Below are positions 63,845-64,000 of a stretch of 64,000 bases of DNA, in pieces; the stretch's first letter is position 1; the number at the start of each line of letters is the position of its first letter. This DNA is from Streptomyces adelaidensis (GTDB taxonomy: Bacteria; Actinomycetota; Actinomycetes; Streptomycetales; Streptomycetaceae). The position numbers and the translations under genes were made by a program. The notes beneath the pieces were generated by a model that had not been told where the DNA came from, did not search any database, and saw nothing but the letters and a program-made list of their open reading frames with translations. The stretch is from contig NZ_JAEMUX010000021.1 of assembly GCF_016598475.1 (NCBI RefSeq), positions 53,704 to 117,703 on the forward strand, given 5' to 3'.

Positions 63845-64000
63845 ATGGTCGGGGCTTCGGGGCGGGTGAGGGGGTGGCAGGTGCGGCGGAGGGTGGAGCT
63901 GGGCGCGGGGGAGGCGCAGCAGGTCGCTGCCGCCTGCGCCCGCGCGCTGCGGGGTGTGGACACGGCCACCGGGGAGCAGCTCGGCGAGGCCGCGCTGGTA
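63845..64000 (+). CDS. partial unknown gene at the right edge
   Basis: Fifty-two codons with Streptomyces codon use run off the window: MVGASGRVRGWQVRRRVELG, then GEAQQVAAACARAL and TGEQLGEAALV. The frame stays open further upstream as well, so the true start may be earlier (a GTG at 63809 is one candidate). Too little is visible to name a family. Confidence 0.5.
   Translation, partial: MVGASGRVRGWQVRRRVELGAGEAQQVAAACARALRGVDTATGEQLGEAALV

Overview
The window is a piece of a high-GC actinomycete chromosome, almost certainly Streptomyces. The evidence is the very high third-position GC, the AGGAGG-type ribosome sites with GTG starts, the glnII / glnA / lipA / lipB gene block, the secreted glycoside hydrolases and the actinobacterial small proteins (PspAB, DUF4191, DUF6891, DUF1996, DUF4360). 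It divides into an accessory left end (1 to about 18.5 kb), a secreted carbohydrate-degradation block (18.5-35 kb), a core metabolic stretch (35-62.4 kb) and a transposon at the right end.

Region 1 (1-16.7 kb) is a tryptophan-dimer (bisindole) biosynthetic gene cluster. It holds an L-tryptophan oxidase (RebO/StaO type), a RebC/StaC-type flavoenzyme, a StaP/RebP-type P450, a chromopyrrolic acid synthase (RebD/StaD/VioB type), two more FAD monooxygenases, two methyltransferases, a large LuxR-family (LAL) regulator and, at the left edge, an alpha/beta hydrolase cut by the window. The four core enzymes would take two L-tryptophans through chromopyrrolic acid to an indolocarbazole. The extra pair of flavin monooxygenases plus methyltransferases is the gene set known from indolotryptoline pathways (BE-54017, cladoniamide), where the indolocarbazole is oxidised, rearranged and methylated. 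No halogenase, flavin reductase, glycosyltransferase or transporter is visible, so the product cannot be named. Genes O-C-P and M-D-X-M form two translationally coupled units; one monooxygenase lies inverted between them.

Region 2 (16.7-18.5 kb) is a decayed boundary: a possible gene remnant, an ArsI/CadI-type pseudogene broken by a triplicated heptamer, and a fragment of an IS3-family transposase. Then come alpha-amylase, a GH62 arabinofuranosidase with a perfect CebR-type operator, and a giant two-headed amylase-pullulanase. The amylase and pullulanase genes share the same operator-like sequence. A receiver/PP2C phosphatase, a CHMI-family isomerase, a TetR regulator, a sigma-like membrane protein and a Tat-exported GH89 alpha-N-acetylglucosaminidase follow.

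Region 3 (35-62.4 kb) is conserved core: a lipoprotein, a DUF1996 protein, an epimerase, an orphan winged-helix regulator, glnII, the PspAB-HtpX pair, glnA divergent from an RDD membrane protein, DUF4191, lipA, lipB, a TPR-type regulator, an FAD oxidoreductase, a TIGR01777 protein, a GNAT acetyltransferase, a MarP-like serine protease and a peptidoglycan-recognition amidase. Both glutamine synthetase genes carry GlnR-type 11-bp repeat arrays upstream. An AlkZ-family glycosylase gene is broken by three frame changes. At 62.44-63.69 kb an IS630-family element sits exactly at the stop codon of the amidase gene; its transposase has an A6 slip site and a further frameshift. A partial unknown gene leaves the window at the right.
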